From: JAFGLZ01 sp964622545
GTDB lineage: Bacteria > Planctomycetota > Phycisphaerae > UBA1845 > JAFGLZ01
Assembly: GCA_964622545.1 (NCBI GenBank)
Contig: CAZUQM010000016.1
Span: 70,683 to 134,682, forward strand
Length of the DNA: 64,000 nucleotides
Direction of reading: 5' to 3'
Part shown: piece by piece, positions 63,825 to 64,000 of the stretch
How the letters are laid out: every line of letters starts with the position of its first letter
How positions within the stretch are numbered: position 1 is the first letter of the stretch
The notes under the pieces: model-generated
Databases searched by the model: none
What the model was told of the DNA's origin: nothing
What the model saw: the letters and a program-made list of their open reading frames with translations, nothing else
Program-made: the position numbers and the translations under genes

Positions 63825-63858
63825 CGGCGGCGCATCCGTCGGCGCCGAGCCAGTCCTC

Positions 63859-64000
63859 GTCGTCCAACGCAATTGCGTTCGCCGGCTTCCCAGCTTCGTT
63901 GCCGCCATCGGAGAGACGACTGTGAGGAGTCGTGCGTCGGAGACGCGACCGTGAGGGAGCGTTGCTGCGTCGGAGACGCGACCGTGAGGGAGCGTTGCTG
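63859..64000 (+). repeat. CTAG-family repeat copy expanding into a 33-bp tandem array at the window edge
   Basis: The segment 63859-63930 matches the left half of the dispersed repeat (TCCAACGCAAT and TCCCAGCTTCGTTGCCGCC words). Then CGTCGGAGACGCGACCGTGA-type units of 33 bp occur at 63935-63967 and 63968-64000. The second ends exactly at the window edge, so more copies may follow. The unit contains the inverted counterpart of the CTCCCTGACGGTCGC core. Confidence 0.75.

Overview
The window reads as high-GC chromosomal DNA of a Gram-negative bacterium, most likely a planctomycete (Phycisphaerae-like), assembled as a draft: two runs of exactly 100 N (8090-8189 and 25438-25537) are scaffold gaps, and both fall inside tandem repeats. 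The taxonomic guess rests on lipid A synthesis (LpxB), at least four proteins with PEP-CTERM sorting tails, many secreted carbohydrate-active, sulfatase-like and esterase genes, a membrane protein with a CRKCGYDLTG...CPECG zinc ribbon, an OmcB-like DUF11 lipoprotein and a Lys-rich HU protein. No prophage, transposase or CRISPR array is visible.

Layout. 1-2.6 kb: histidine kinase (cut by the left edge) and response regulator. 2.7-8 kb: lpxB, a large secreted glycosidase-like protein, a YdjM-type membrane protein and a repeat array with the first gap. 8.7-20.3 kb: a DUF6807 lipoprotein, a 1652-residue fusion of a membrane glycosyltransferase to an AsmA-like protein, a sugar isomerase-like protein, a 3D-domain wall protein, an unknown protein, a DUF11 lipoprotein and a DUF1328 peptide. 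20.7-30.2 kb: secreted repeat protein, gltX, the phosphatidylethanolamine pair psd-pssA, and a HAD phosphatase/ABC permease/sulfatase-like operon, then an SMP-30 lactonase. 30.6-36.4 kb: MFS transporter, sigma-54 activator, HU, tRNA-Leu and a PEP-CTERM protein. 36.8-45.8 kb: debranching enzyme, ribH-nusB-ftsY, a possible structured RNA, dprA, HD protein, zinc-ribbon protein and murB. 45.9-55 kb: tandem C45-type hydrolases with PEP-CTERM tails, a MazG-like enzyme, a sialidase-like protein, a DUF4097 lipoprotein, a serine protease and a GDSL esterase. 55.2-64 kb: trpC, a very acidic coiled-coil protein, a PilZ-REC-HPt protein, a GH116 glycosidase with an inserted module, and a pterin dehydratase.

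The most unusual non-coding structure is a dispersed repeat of about 183 bp with CTAG at both ends. Complete copies lie at 29060-29242 and 41546-41729; degraded copies lie near 21.7, 32.1, 42.2 and 63.9 kb. Its termini coincide with the TAG stop codons of four genes, which suggests a mobile miniature element with a CTAG target. Its core is shared with the tandem arrays that broke the assembly. Other points of interest are the fusion protein, a sulfatase-family enzyme with Thr where Cys or Ser is expected, an HPt domain without its histidine, and a terminator-ended hairpin region upstream of ribH with no coding gene.
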